Notes: generated by a model from the letters alone, not told the origin. Numbered from the stretch's first letter, positions 7,930 through 16,368 are shown. The stretch is DNA of 64,000 nt from Thermanaerothrix sp034436175 (GCA_964427505.1 CAYRUO010000005.1:1-64000), one strand, 5' to 3'. Numbers and translations are program-made.

Positions 7930-7940
7930 GTGGAGCGCAT

Positions 7941-8306
7941 ATGAGCAGATTATCGCGAGCAGAAGCCCGAATTCGTCGGCACCGTCGTGTGCGGAAAAAG
8001 GTGTTTGGTACGCCTGAACGGCCACGCCTGTGCGTCTTCCGCAGCCTGAAGGAAATTTATGCGCAGGTGATTGATGATGAAGCCGGGCATACCCTGGTGG
8101 CAGCCTCTTCCATTGATCACGAATTGCGGGAGAAACTTCAGGGTATGACTAAGACGGAAAAGGCGCGTCTAGTGGGCGAATTGGTGGGCCGTCGGGCCAT
8201 TGAGAAGGGCATTCGACAGGTTGTATTCGACCGCGGCGGCTTCAAGTATATTGGCCGGGTTAAGGCATTAGCCGATGGTGCCCGGGCCGCCGGCCTGGAA
8301 TTCTAG
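7941..8306 (+). CDS. rplR: 50S ribosomal protein L18
   Basis: L18 binds 5S rRNA with L5. The 121-residue product has a basic N-terminus (RAEARIRRHRRVRKKVFGT) followed by the conserved RPRLCVFRSLKEIYAQVIDD and ends with the family's VFDRGGFKYIGRVKALADGA. Length and gene position between rplF and rpsE are normal. GGTGGAG upstream is a good ribosome binding site. Confidence 0.97.
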   Translation: MSRLSRAEARIRRHRRVRKKVFGTPERPRLCVFRSLKEIYAQVIDDEAGHTLVAASSIDHELREKLQGMTKTEKARLVGELVGRRAIEKGIRQVVFDRGGFKYIGRVKALADGARAAGLEF

Positions 8307-8334
8307 GCCAATCATCACAGTGAGGGCCTGACCT

Positions 8335-8874
8335 ATGGATATGATGGATTATCAACCGATTGAACAGCAATACGATGAACGGGTGATTGAGATTCGCCGC
8401 GTCGCCAAAGTGGTGAAGGGCGGTCGGCGCTTCCAGTTCCGCGTCACCGTTGTGGCCGGGGATAACCGCGGCAACGTGGGCCTGGGGGTAGGTAAAGCCA
8501 ATGCCGTACCCGATGCCATGCGCAAGGCTTCGGATCGAGCACACAAGAACATGCGTCCGATTGTGATGGTGGGAACGACCATTCCCCACGAGGTCAAGGC
8601 GCGGGTAGGAGGCTCAGAGGTCTTGCTCAAGCCCGCTTCACCCGGAACCGGCGTTATCGCCGCGGGTGGTGTGCGTGCAGTCTTGGAGGCCGCCGGCATT
8701 CATGATATTTTGACCAAATCCTTGGGGAGTTCCAATGTATTGAACGTGGTGAAAGCCACTTTCAAAGCCTTGGAACAACTCAAATCGCCCGAGGAAGAAG
8801 CCAAGCGGCGCGGCAAGCCACTGCAAGAGGTCTTACCTTTCTGGGAGCGGAGGAAACATGGCCGCGAATCCTGA
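8335..8874 (+). CDS. rpsE: 30S ribosomal protein S5
   Basis: S5 helps translational accuracy and mRNA unwinding. The 179-residue product has the double-stranded RNA-binding N-domain with RVAKVVKGGRRFQFRVTVV near residues 22-40 and the C-domain signature PASPGTGVIAAGGVRAVLE near residues 101-119. The C-terminal 30 residues are charged. Its end overlaps the start of rpmD by 17 bases. Confidence 0.97.
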   Translation: MDMMDYQPIEQQYDERVIEIRRVAKVVKGGRRFQFRVTVVAGDNRGNVGLGVGKANAVPDAMRKASDRAHKNMRPIVMVGTTIPHEVKARVGGSEVLLKPASPGTGVIAAGGVRAVLEAAGIHDILTKSLGSSNVLNVVKATFKALEQLKSPEEEAKRRGKPLQEVLPFWERRKHGRES

Positions 8875-9070
8875 GCAACCCAAGGTCTTACGGATCACGT
8901 GGGTTAAGAGCGCCATTGGGTATTCCGAGCGTCAGAAGGCGACCATTCGTGCGCTGGGATTGCGGCGCCTGAACCAGACCGTGATCCACGAGGATACCCC
9001 CGCCATTCGCGGGATGTTACGGAAAGTTAATCATCTGGTCAAAATCGAGGAAGTGCAGGTAGAGCCATGA
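8858..9070 (+). CDS. rpmD: 50S ribosomal protein L30
   Basis: L30 is a small protein of the large subunit. The 70-residue product has the family pattern LRITWVKSAIGYSERQKATI then LGLRRLNQTVIHEDTPAIRG. It begins inside the end of rpsE, behind GGAGG, and ends on ATGA shared with rplO. Confidence 0.95.
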   Translation: MAANPEQPKVLRITWVKSAIGYSERQKATIRALGLRRLNQTVIHEDTPAIRGMLRKVNHLVKIEEVQVEP

Positions 9071-9540
9071 AGTTGCATGATCTGGTACCGGATGAAGGTG
9101 CGAAAAAGAAACGCAAGCGTGTAGGCCGTGGTATTGCGGCGGGCCAGGGCAAAACGGCCGGTCGCGGTACCAAAGGACAAGGCGCGCGCTCGGGCGAAGA
9201 GGGGCACCTCTATCGTCAGGGTGGTAACCTGCCGTTTTACCGCCGCCTGCCGTTTATGCGCGGTGTGGGCTTCACCCCGCCGAATCGGGTGGAATACAAC
9301 GAGGTGAACATCCGCCAACTGGTTGAGAAGTTTGCCCCTAACAGCGAGGTGACGCCGGAAGCGCTGGCGGAGAAGAATCTGCTCCATAAGCCCAAGAACC
9401 CGGTGGTGGTTCTGGGCAAGGGTGAGATTGATTTTCCGCTGGTGGTGCGGGTGCATCGAATCAGCGCGGGCGCCAAGGCCAAAATTGAAGCGGCGGGTGG
9501 TCGGGTTGAACTGATCGCTGCCGAGAGCGCGGAATCCTAA
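9067..9540 (+). CDS. rplO: 50S ribosomal protein L15
   Basis: L15 is a late assembly protein. The 157-residue product begins MKLHDLVPDEGAKKKRKRVG, has the Gly/Lys-rich RNA-binding extension GRGTKGQGARSGEE near residues 36-49, and a C-terminal domain ending with the ribosomal L15e/L18e-like fold (VHRISAGAKAKIEAAGGRVE). It overlaps rpmD by ATGA and is followed after 12 bases by secY, the usual spc order. Confidence 0.96.
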   Translation: MKLHDLVPDEGAKKKRKRVGRGIAAGQGKTAGRGTKGQGARSGEEGHLYRQGGNLPFYRRLPFMRGVGFTPPNRVEYNEVNIRQLVEKFAPNSEVTPEALAEKNLLHKPKNPVVVLGKGEIDFPLVVRVHRISAGAKAKIEAAGGRVELIAAESAES

Positions 9541-9552
9541 GGAGACCTGTTT

Positions 9553-10905
9553 ATGAAGCGGTCACCCTGGCGTTACCTCTGGAAGTCGGAAGATATTCGT
9601 CGTAAACTCTTGATCACCTTTCTAATTCTGGCGATCTACCGCCTGGCCGCGCATGTGCCGGTGCCAGGCGTAGATCGCGAGGTGATCCGCAACATCGTCC
9701 AAACCCCAGGTGCTGCCGGGACGCTCTTTGGCTTGCTGGATTTGCTCTCCGGCGGTACGATTACCAATTTCTCCATTCTGGCAATGGGAGTTTATCCCTA
9801 TATTACAGCCCAAATTGTGTTGCAACTGCTGGTGCCCATTATCCCCGCATTGGAACGGAAGTTAAAGGAAAATCCGCGCGAAGGGCAGCGGTGGATGGAG
9901 AAATGGACGATCATCCTGGCGGTGCCGATGGCTTTTCTCTCCGCCATTGGTCAGATTAACATCTTCAATCAGTATGCCCGGAATATTGGGGCATCTATTT
10001 TGACCTATCAGTTCGGGTTTACAGGTGCCAGCCTGCTCCCGACCTTGACCACCCTTTTTAGCATGATGGCGGGGACGATGTTCGGCATCTGGTTGGGGCA
10101 GTTGATTTCCGAATATGGGATTCCCAACCAAGGTCTTTCGCTGATCATCTTTGCAGGTATTGTCTCGCGTATTCCGGCAAATCTGATTTCGTTGTGGAGT
10201 GACCGCCAGAACGCTTGGTGGATGACGCTGCTCATCTTGGTCATCCTGGTGTTGGTGATCTTTGCCATCGTGTTCGTTCAGCAGGGGCGGCGCAATGTGC
10301 CGGTGCTCTTCCCCGGGCGGCGGGTTGGTAACCGCATGTCCATGCCGGTGCGTAGCAACTTGCCGCTGATGGTAAACATGGCCGGCATGATTCCCTTGAT
10401 CTTTGCCCAGTCCATCCTGCTCTTGCCGGCATTGGTGGCAGGTCTGTTCCTAAATGTGCAGACGGAATGGGTGCGCAACCTGGCCACGGGGATTTATCAC
10501 ACCTTCAGCGGTAATACGGGATGGTATGCCTTCTTCTACTTCTTGATGGTGGTGTTGTTCACCTTTTTCTACACCGACGTGCTCTTCACCCAGCAGAACT
10601 ATGGGGATGCCTTGAAGCGTCAGGGTGCTCAAATTCCCGGCGTGTTGCGCGGTGAGCCCACTCAGAAGTATTTGACCAAGGTACAGCGGCGCATTACGTT
10701 ACCGGGAGCACTTTTCCTCGGTCTTGTGGCGGTGCTTCCCTATATCTTGAACGTTTTCCTGCCGACTTCGGCGCGCCAAGCGGGGCTGTTTTTGGTCTCT
10801 TCGGCGGGCTTGTTGATCGTGGTCGGTGTGGTGCGAGATACGTTTACCATCATCGAGACCGAACTCAAGTTGCACGGTTACGAAGAGCGCTTGATCAAGG
10901 GATAG
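9553..10905 (+). CDS. secY: Protein translocase channel subunit SecY
   Basis: SecY is the pore subunit of the Sec translocon in the cytoplasmic membrane. The 450-residue product shows about ten hydrophobic segments, the first at residues 17-35, with the plug/first signature LLDLLSGGTITNFSILAMG near residues 63-81 and the second signature GVYPYITAQIVLQLLVPIIP just after. The C-terminal loop YEERLIKG is typical. GGAG precedes the start. Location between rplO and adk is conserved. Confidence 0.97.
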   Translation: MKRSPWRYLWKSEDIRRKLLITFLILAIYRLAAHVPVPGVDREVIRNIVQTPGAAGTLFGLLDLLSGGTITNFSILAMGVYPYITAQIVLQLLVPIIPALERKLKENPREGQRWMEKWTIILAVPMAFLSAIGQINIFNQYARNIGASILTYQFGFTGASLLPTLTTLFSMMAGTMFGIWLGQLISEYGIPNQGLSLIIFAGIVSRIPANLISLWSDRQNAWWMTLLILVILVLVIFAIVFVQQGRRNVPVLFPGRRVGNRMSMPVRSNLPLMVNMAGMIPLIFAQSILLLPALVAGLFLNVQTEWVRNLATGIYHTFSGNTGWYAFFYFLMVVLFTFFYTDVLFTQQNYGDALKRQGAQIPGVLRGEPTQKYLTKVQRRITLPGALFLGLVAVLPYILNVFLPTSARQAGLFLVSSAGLLIVVGVVRDTFTIIETELKLHGYEERLIKG

Positions 10906-10911
10906 GCACAC

Positions 10912-11580
10912 ATGGGTGACTTTATCGTACTTCTCGGTCCTCCCGGTGCCGGAAAAGGCACGCAAGCCCAGCGCCTGGCTCAAACCTTAGGAATGGCTCA
11001 CATCTCATCCGGTGATCTATTCCGCGAGCACCTCAAAGCGCAGACGGAATTGGGCAAGTTGGCCCAATCTTACATGAACCGCGGCGAACTGGTGCCGGAT
11101 GACGTGACCATTGCCATGGTGCGCGAGCGTGTGAGCCGCCCGGACTGCGCCCGTGGAGCGATTTTGGATGGTTTTCCCCGCACACCGGTGCAGGCGCAGG
11201 CGCTGGATAACATGCTGGCCGAGTTGGACGGACGGGTTATTTGTGTGCCCCTGATCAACGTCCCTGCTGAGGTGCTGATCGAACGTTTGAGTGGGCGCTG
11301 GACCTGCCGGGCTCAAGGTCATGTTTATCATGAGAAGTACAACCCGCCACGAGTGCCGGGCGTGTGTGATGTGGATGGGTCGGAACTCTATCAGCGCGAA
11401 GATGATCTGCCGGAGACCGTTGCGCGGCGTATTCGGGTGTATCTGGAACAAACCGCACCTCTGGTGGATTACTACCGTCAGAAGGGTCTGCTGGTGGAAA
11501 TTGACGGCACCCTACCGATTGAAGAGGTTAGTGCGAAATTATTGGAAGCCGTGGAGAAGGCCAGAAAAGAGCGCGTATGA
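10912..11580 (+). CDS. adk: Adenylate kinase
   Basis: Adk catalyses ATP + AMP to 2 ADP. The 222-residue product has the P-loop GPPGAGKGTQAQ near residues 8-19, the AMP-binding segment HISSGDLFREHL, DGFPRTPVQAQAL near residues 85-97, and a long LID domain. The LID resembles the zinc-binding type (WTC...GHVYHEKYNPPRVPGVCD), but the second Cys is Gln and the fourth position is Asp, so only two of four usual Cys ligands remain. Zinc binding is therefore doubtful. Its stop overlaps the start of map. Confidence 0.96.
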   Translation: MGDFIVLLGPPGAGKGTQAQRLAQTLGMAHISSGDLFREHLKAQTELGKLAQSYMNRGELVPDDVTIAMVRERVSRPDCARGAILDGFPRTPVQAQALDNMLAELDGRVICVPLINVPAEVLIERLSGRWTCRAQGHVYHEKYNPPRVPGVCDVDGSELYQREDDLPETVARRIRVYLEQTAPLVDYYRQKGLLVEIDGTLPIEEVSAKLLEAVEKARKERV

Positions 11581-12392
11581 TGTCCTGGGAACGCCATATC
11601 ACGATCAAGAGTCCCAAAGAAATTGAAATCATGCGCATTGCCGGGCGGATCAATGCCGAGGCGCTGCAGGCGGCGTGTGATATTGCTCGGCCTGGCGTGA
11701 CCACGGCGGACTTAAATGCGGCTGCCGAGGACGTGTTAAAAAAGTACGGCGTCTATTCGCCGTTCAAGAACTATCCGGGGCCGTATCCTTATCCGGCCAG
11801 CACAACGGTTAGCGTCAATGACGAGTTGGTGCATGGCATCCCCGGCAAGCGCAAACTTAAAGAAGGGGATATTGTCTCCATAGATTGTGGTACCGTTTAT
11901 GAGGGCTTTGTGGCCGATTCGGCAGTAACGATTGCTATCGGCGAGGTCACGTCTGAGGTAGAACGGTTATTAGAGGTTACCGAGCAGGCACTCTATGCCG
12001 GGATTGCCAAGATGCTACCCGGAAACCGGGTGGGTGATGTTTCTGCCGCCATTCAGCACTATGTGGAAAGCCGTGGTTTTTATGTGACCCGCGAGTATAC
12101 CGGGCACGGCGTGGGGCGGCAAATGCATGAAGGGCCGCAGGTGCCTAATTATGGTATTCCGGGGCGGGGCATTGTGTTACGCCCAGGGATGACGATTGCA
12201 CTTGAGCCCATGGTGTTGATTGGGTCACCATATACACGGGTGCTGGAAGATCAGTGGACGGTGGCCTCTCAGAACGGGTTGCCGACGGCGCATTTTGAGC
12301 ATACGGTGGCAGTGACCGAGCACGGCCCGCTCATTCTGACCTTGCTGGAAGATGGCAGTACGCCTGGACGAAATCATCGGAAGCCAGTATAA
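11577..12392 (+). CDS. map: Methionine aminopeptidase type I
   Basis: Map removes the initiator methionine from nascent proteins. The 271-residue product has the metallopeptidase fold with the metal ligands recognisable in SIDCGTVYEGFVADSA (Asp), YTGHGVGRQMHEGP (His) and ALEPMVL (Glu). It begins at ATGATG overlapping the adk stop. The first ATG is assumed. infA, which usually follows, is absent; instead an apparent promoter spans the stop codon and rpmJ comes next. Confidence 0.96.
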   Translation: MMSWERHITIKSPKEIEIMRIAGRINAEALQAACDIARPGVTTADLNAAAEDVLKKYGVYSPFKNYPGPYPYPASTTVSVNDELVHGIPGKRKLKEGDIVSIDCGTVYEGFVADSAVTIAIGEVTSEVERLLEVTEQALYAGIAKMLPGNRVGDVSAAIQHYVESRGFYVTREYTGHGVGRQMHEGPQVPNYGIPGRGIVLRPGMTIALEPMVLIGSPYTRVLEDQWTVASQNGLPTAHFEHTVAVTEHGPLILTLLEDGSTPGRNHRKPV

Positions 12393-12393
12393 T
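12365..12393 (+). promoter_or_regulatory. Sigma-70-type promoter for rpmJ-rpsM and the alpha operon
   Basis: TGGACG (12365-12370, 4 of 6 to TTGACA), a 17-base spacer and a perfect TATAAT (12388-12393) span the end of map. Transcription would begin near 12400, about 45 bases before rpmJ. The position right where infA is missing suggests the alpha operon can be expressed separately from the spc genes here. Confidence 0.5.
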
Positions 12394-12444
12394 TTTGAAT
12401 TCGGCTGTCAAAATGGAGTTATCTTGTGATAGGAGAACGCGAGC

Positions 12445-12558
12445 ATGAAAGTATCACCTTCCATTCGTAAACGATGTGCGAAATGCAAAATCGTACGGCG
12501 GCGGGGGCGTCTGTACGTGATTTGTGAGAATCCGAAGCATAAACAGCGACAGGGGTAA
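12445..12558 (+). CDS. rpmJ: 50S ribosomal protein L36, zinc-binding form
   Basis: A 37-residue frame reads MKVSPSIRKRCAKCKIVRRR and then GRLYVICENPKHKQRQG, an unmistakable L36. The zinc ligands are Cys11, Cys14, Cys27 and His32 (C+ form). AGGAG lies 9 bases upstream of the ATG, and rpsM follows after six bases. L36 stabilises 23S rRNA near the GTPase centre. Confidence 0.96.
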   Translation: MKVSPSIRKRCAKCKIVRRRGRLYVICENPKHKQRQG

Positions 12559-12564
12559 AACAGC

Positions 12565-12954
12565 ATGGCGAGAATTGAAGGTGTTGATCTACCGCGCAAT
12601 AAGCGGGTCGAAGTGGCCCTGACCTACATCTATGGTATCGGGCCAAGCCGGGCGAAAGAGATCCTGGCGGCAACGAAGGTGAACCCGGATACGCGGGTCA
12701 AAGACCTAACCGAAGCCGAGGTCAATGCACTGCGCGATTACATTGCCCAGCACTATAAGGTTGAGGGCGATTTGCGCCGCGAAGTGCAGATGAACATTAA
12801 ACGTTTGATCGAAATCGGTTGCTACCGCGGTCTTCGCCATCGCCGCGGCCTGCCGGTGCGAGGACAACGCACGCGCACGAATGCCCGCACGCGCAAGGGC
12901 CCGCGCAAGACGGTGGCTGGGCGTGGTCGCCGCCGAGGTGCCGCAAAGAAATAG
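12565..12954 (+). CDS. rpsM: 30S ribosomal protein S13
   Basis: S13 lies in the 30S head and contacts P-site tRNA and L5. The 129-residue product begins MARIEGVDLPRNKRVEVALT and contains IGCYRGLRHRRGLPVRGQRT near residues 87-106, the family signature, followed by a basic tail. Its binding site ACAGGGG overlaps the end of rpmJ. A 117-base folded spacer follows before rpsK. Confidence 0.97.
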   Translation: MARIEGVDLPRNKRVEVALTYIYGIGPSRAKEILAATKVNPDTRVKDLTEAEVNALRDYIAQHYKVEGDLRREVQMNIKRLIEIGCYRGLRHRRGLPVRGQRTRTNARTRKGPRKTVAGRGRRRGAAKK

Positions 12955-12964
12955 GCCTGGGGAT

Positions 12965-13017
12965 CGCCGGCTCAGTGTTGGGAGCGCCTTCCCTCCCCTG
13001 CGGCTGCCTGAGCGGCG
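12965..13017 (+). promoter_or_regulatory. Folded spacer upstream of rpsK
   Basis: The rpsM-rpsK gap can form a two-level stem: CGCC and GCTCAG (12965-12968, 12970-12975, G bulge between) pair with CTGAGC and GGCG (13008-13017), ten pairs in all, enclosing an inner GGGAG/CTCCC hairpin (12980-12984 with 12993-12997). No U-run follows, so it is not a simple terminator. It might be a binding site for an alpha-operon ribosomal protein such as S4, or an RNA-processing or stability element; that is inference. Confidence 0.4.
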
Positions 13018-13071
13018 AACGACCGGGATCTATGCTGAAATTGCATTCTTATGGAGTGAGAGCGAGGAAAT

Positions 13072-13476
13072 ATGGCTCAAAGTGTACGATCGGCGCGCCG
13101 ATCCGGCGCTACACGAAAAATCAAGCGCACGCTATCATCGGCTAAGGTGTACATAAACGCATCGTTTAACAACACGATCGTGACCGTCACCGATCAGCAG
13201 GGTAATGTGGTGTGCTGGGCGAGTTCGGGGTCGGCCGGATTTAAGGGATCGCGTAAGAGCACACCATTCGCTGCGCGCTTGGCCGCCGAACAGGCGATCA
13301 AAGCCGCCCAGGCGATGGGTGTTCAGGAGGTGGACCTCATCGTCAAGGGGCCTGGCCCGGGGCGCGAATCAGCGATTCGGGCGATTCAGGCCATGGGCGT
13401 GACGGTGCGTTCCATTGCAGACGCGACCCCGATCCCGCACAATGGGTGTCGGCCACCCAAGAAGCGCCGTGTCTAA
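13072..13476 (+). CDS. rpsK: 30S ribosomal protein S11
   Basis: S11 is on the 30S platform next to the Shine-Dalgarno duplex. The 134-residue product shows KVYINASFNNTIVTVTDQQG near residues 25-44 and the signature GPGPGRESAIRAIQ near residues 93-106, ending in DATPIPHNGCRPPKKRRV. ATG preceded by GAGCGAGGAA. Separated from rpsM by the folded spacer but otherwise in canonical order. Confidence 0.97.
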   Translation: MAQSVRSARRSGATRKIKRTLSSAKVYINASFNNTIVTVTDQQGNVVCWASSGSAGFKGSRKSTPFAARLAAEQAIKAAQAMGVQEVDLIVKGPGPGRESAIRAIQAMGVTVRSIADATPIPHNGCRPPKKRRV

Positions 13477-13497
13477 TCGGATGGAGTGAGGGACGAT

Positions 13498-14142
13498 ATG
13501 GCGAGATATACCGGACCGGTTTGTAAATTATGTCGGCGCGAAGGGATGAAGTTGTTCCTCAAAGGGGAACGGTGCTTCTCCCCCAAATGCGCCTTTGAAC
13601 GGCGTGGTTATGCGCCAGGTGAGCATGGGCGCATGGGCAGTGCGCGCGGGGGCATGGAGCGTCTTTCGGACTATGCTAAGCAGTTGCGGGCGAAACAGCG
13701 CGCTCGCCGCATTTATGGTGTACTGGAACGCCAGTTCCGCCGCTACTTCAATGTGGCGTTGCGCAAGCGCGGCTTGACTGGCCTTAACCTGTTGCAGACC
13801 CTTGAATTGCGCCTGGATAATGTGGTCTATCGGTTGGGGTTTGCGGCTAATCGCGCCCAGGCCCGTCAGTTGGTGACCCATGGTCATTTCACGGTCAACG
13901 GTCGCAAGACCGATGTGCCTTCAATGCTGTTGCGCCCCGGTGATGTGGTGGCAGTGCGCGAAGGCTCACGCCGGCGCACGTTCTTCCGTGAGTTGCCCGA
14001 GATTGCCGAAAAGCGCCCATGCAGTCCGTGGTTGGAGCGCAATCTCCAGCAACTGTCGGGCCGTGTGCTACGCTTGCCTGAGCGGGCAGAAATTGACGGT
14101 GCTTTGAACGAACAGTTAATTGTCGAGTACTACTCGCGCTAA
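13498..14142 (+). CDS. rpsD: 30S ribosomal protein S4, zinc-binding form
   Basis: S4 is a primary 16S rRNA binder and, in several bacteria, a translational repressor. The 214-residue product begins MARYTGPVCKLCRREG with the Cys pair CxxC and a second pair in CFSPKC (near residues 26-31), so the zinc-binding N-terminal form. The S4 RNA-binding domain with LDNVVYRLGFAANRAQARQL is near residues 107-126. The ATG at 13498 is preferred to the GTG at 13486, because GGAGTGAGG lies ahead of it. Confidence 0.96.
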   Translation: MARYTGPVCKLCRREGMKLFLKGERCFSPKCAFERRGYAPGEHGRMGSARGGMERLSDYAKQLRAKQRARRIYGVLERQFRRYFNVALRKRGLTGLNLLQTLELRLDNVVYRLGFAANRAQARQLVTHGHFTVNGRKTDVPSMLLRPGDVVAVREGSRRRTFFRELPEIAEKRPCSPWLERNLQQLSGRVLRLPERAEIDGALNEQLIVEYYSR

Positions 14143-14182
14143 TGCATGAAATTCGGGTTCGTTCAAAAGAAAGAGGTGGACC

Positions 14183-15151
14183 TTGAGTGCTGTAAGTAGC
14201 ATGGTTAAACCCAGAATAGAGCAAGATGCCCAGGCGCGCAACTATGGGCGCTTTGTGATCAGCCCGCTGGAACGCGGCTACGGTGTTACCCTGGGCAATG
14301 CCCTGCGGCGTGTGTTGCTCTCATCGCTGGAAGGTGCGGCGGTTACATCCATTCGCATCACCGATGTGCTGCACGAATTCAGTGATATTCCCGGCGTCCG
14401 CGAGGATGTCATCCAGGTCATGTTGCAGATCAAGCAATTACGCTTGATCTTACATGATGTGGATACTGCCACCTTGCAGTTGGAGGTGCGGGGTGAGGGG
14501 CCGGTCACGGCGGCGGATATTCAAACGCCGGCGGAAGTGGAAATTGTGAACCCTGAACTCTACCTTTTCACGGTAGATGACCCCAATACCCGCCTGGATA
14601 TTGAGATGGTGGTAGAGCGCGGGCGTGGGTATTCCCCGGCCAGTGACCGCAGTGGGCGGCTTCCTATCGGCGATCTGCCGGTAGATGCGATTTTCAGCCC
14701 GGTTAAACGGGTGAATTACAATGTGGAAGCCACGCGTGTGGGGCAGAGCACCAATTACGAGCGCCTGACGTTAGAGATTTGGACGGATGGCACCATCTCG
14801 CCGGAGAAAGCGCTGGTTGAGGCGTCACGGATCCTGATTGACCACTTCCGCTTGGTGGCGGGTGTGGGCGAAGAGGCAATGGCGCTGGCGGCAGAAAAAG
14901 AGCCGAGCGGCATCCGTCTGAGCAGTGAAGCCGCCGATACCCCGATTGAAAACCTGGATCTCTCGGTGCGTGTTTTCAATTCTCTTAAACGCACCGGGAT
15001 CACCACAGTAGGGGATGTGCTGGAACTGCTGGAAAAAGGCAATGACGCGGTGATGTCCATCCGGAATTTTGGCGAGAAGAGCCTTGAAGAATTGCGCCAG
15101 AAGATGCGCGAGAAAGGGTTCTTGCCACCCGAAACAAAGGAGGCGGAGTAA
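14183..15151 (+). CDS. rpoA: RNA polymerase alpha subunit
   Basis: Alpha dimerises to nucleate RNA polymerase and its C-terminal domain contacts UP elements and activators. The 322-residue product has the NTD with RNYGRFVISPLERGYGVTLG and NALRRVLLSSLEGAAV near residues 14-50, and the CTD with LDLSVRVFNSLKRTGITTVG near residues 259-278. TTG is taken as start because AGAGGTGG stands four to five bases before it; ATG at 14201 would lack a binding site. Confidence 0.96.
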   Translation: MSAVSSMVKPRIEQDAQARNYGRFVISPLERGYGVTLGNALRRVLLSSLEGAAVTSIRITDVLHEFSDIPGVREDVIQVMLQIKQLRLILHDVDTATLQLEVRGEGPVTAADIQTPAEVEIVNPELYLFTVDDPNTRLDIEMVVERGRGYSPASDRSGRLPIGDLPVDAIFSPVKRVNYNVEATRVGQSTNYERLTLEIWTDGTISPEKALVEASRILIDHFRLVAGVGEEAMALAAEKEPSGIRLSSEAADTPIENLDLSVRVFNSLKRTGITTVGDVLELLEKGNDAVMSIRNFGEKSLEELRQKMREKGFLPPETKEAE

Positions 15152-15157
15152 GGACCG

Positions 15158-15535
15158 ATGCGACACAAGGTTGCAGGCTATAAATTAGGGCGATCTACAG
15201 GCCAGCGCAATGCGTTGCGTCGAACGCTCTTGCGCCAGTTTTTTACTTATGAACGCATCCGCACCACCCGGGCCAAGGCGATGGCAATTCGGGGTGAGGC
15301 GGAACGGATGATCACCATTGCGCGCAACAGCCAGCAGGGGAGCGATGTGGATAAAGTCAATGCTCGCCGATTGGTTGCGGCGCGGTTGGGTGACCCCAAA
15401 CTGGTCAAGAAGTTGTTTGATGAGATTGCACCTCGTTACGCTAACCGCAACGGCGGTTATACCCGTGTTTTCAAGCTGGGCCCTCGGCTAGGTGATAACG
15501 CCGAGATGGTCTTGCTGGAATTGGTCGAATCGTAA
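15158..15535 (+). CDS. rplQ: 50S ribosomal protein L17
   Basis: L17 lies near the tunnel exit. The 125-residue product begins MRHKVAGYKLGRSTGQRNAL and contains LRRTLLRQFFTYERIRTTRA, both family hallmarks, and ends with GDNAEMVLLELVES. The gene sits six bases after rpoA, whose end supplies AAGGAGG. Normal length. Confidence 0.96.
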   Translation: MRHKVAGYKLGRSTGQRNALRRTLLRQFFTYERIRTTRAKAMAIRGEAERMITIARNSQQGSDVDKVNARRLVAARLGDPKLVKKLFDEIAPRYANRNGGYTRVFKLGPRLGDNAEMVLLELVES

Positions 15536-15561
15536 CCCATCCGGACTTTCGCCGGATTGGA

Positions 15562-16368
15562 ATGGCACGTTACCAGGTTACCATAGCCTACGACGGCACC
15601 TGCTTCCAGGGGTTTCAACGGCAGGGAGGCCGGGCACGGACGGTGCAGGCGGAGATCGAGGCGGCATTAGAGCGCTTGGGTTGGTCGGGATCGGCCATCC
15701 TCTACGCTGGTCGCACCGATGCGGGTGTTCATGCGGCTGGCCAGGTAATTGCGTTCGATTTGGAATGGACGCACTCTGACGAGGCCCTAAGGCACGCTCT
15801 CAATGCCTACCTGCCAGAGGATGTGGCGGTTAAGGCCGTGCGCGAAGTCAGCCCGCATTTTCATCCGCGTTATCATGCCGTGGGGCGGGCTTATACTTAC
15901 CGCCTTTATGTGGCGCAGGAACGCGATCCGCTGCGCGACCGCTACGCCTGGCGGATTTGGCCGGACGTGGATGTGCCCCGGATGCAAGCGGCGGCGCGTT
16001 GGATCGAAGGTCAACACGATTTTGCGGCCTTTGGTGCGCCGATGAAACCCGGGCGATCTACAGTGCGCCGTGTATACCGTGCCTCCTGGGAAGTCCTGGA
16101 AGATGCCTCACTGCGCTTTCGCATTGTTGCCAATGCTTTTCTCTACCATATGGTGCGCAGGCTGGTGTACATCCAGGTGCTGGTAGGACAGGCAAAACTG
16201 CCGCCCGAAGCCATCGGTGAGGCGCTCCGAGGTGAGCGCGATCTCCCGCCGGGGCTGGCGGCGGCGCGAGGTCTGGTGCTTGAACGGGTCTATTACCCGG
16301 AAGACGGGCAAGGATTTGAACCTCTGGGAGAATCCTTAACTGCAAGTGGAGATGAGGACTGTGGATAA
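15562..16368 (+). CDS. truA: tRNA pseudouridine(38-40) synthase
   Basis: TruA converts uridines 38-40 of the tRNA anticodon arm to pseudouridine. The 268-residue product starts ARYQVTIAYDGTCFQGFQRQ, has the catalytic Asp in YAGRTDAGVHAAGQ near residues 51-64, and the conserved AFLYHMVRRLVYIQVLVG near residues 192-209. It lies between rplQ and rplM, a common place. Its end overlaps rplM by about 17 bases. Confidence 0.96.
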   Translation: MARYQVTIAYDGTCFQGFQRQGGRARTVQAEIEAALERLGWSGSAILYAGRTDAGVHAAGQVIAFDLEWTHSDEALRHALNAYLPEDVAVKAVREVSPHFHPRYHAVGRAYTYRLYVAQERDPLRDRYAWRIWPDVDVPRMQAAARWIEGQHDFAAFGAPMKPGRSTVRRVYRASWEVLEDASLRFRIVANAFLYHMVRRLVYIQVLVGQAKLPPEAIGEALRGERDLPPGLAAARGLVLERVYYPEDGQGFEPLGESLTASGDEDCG

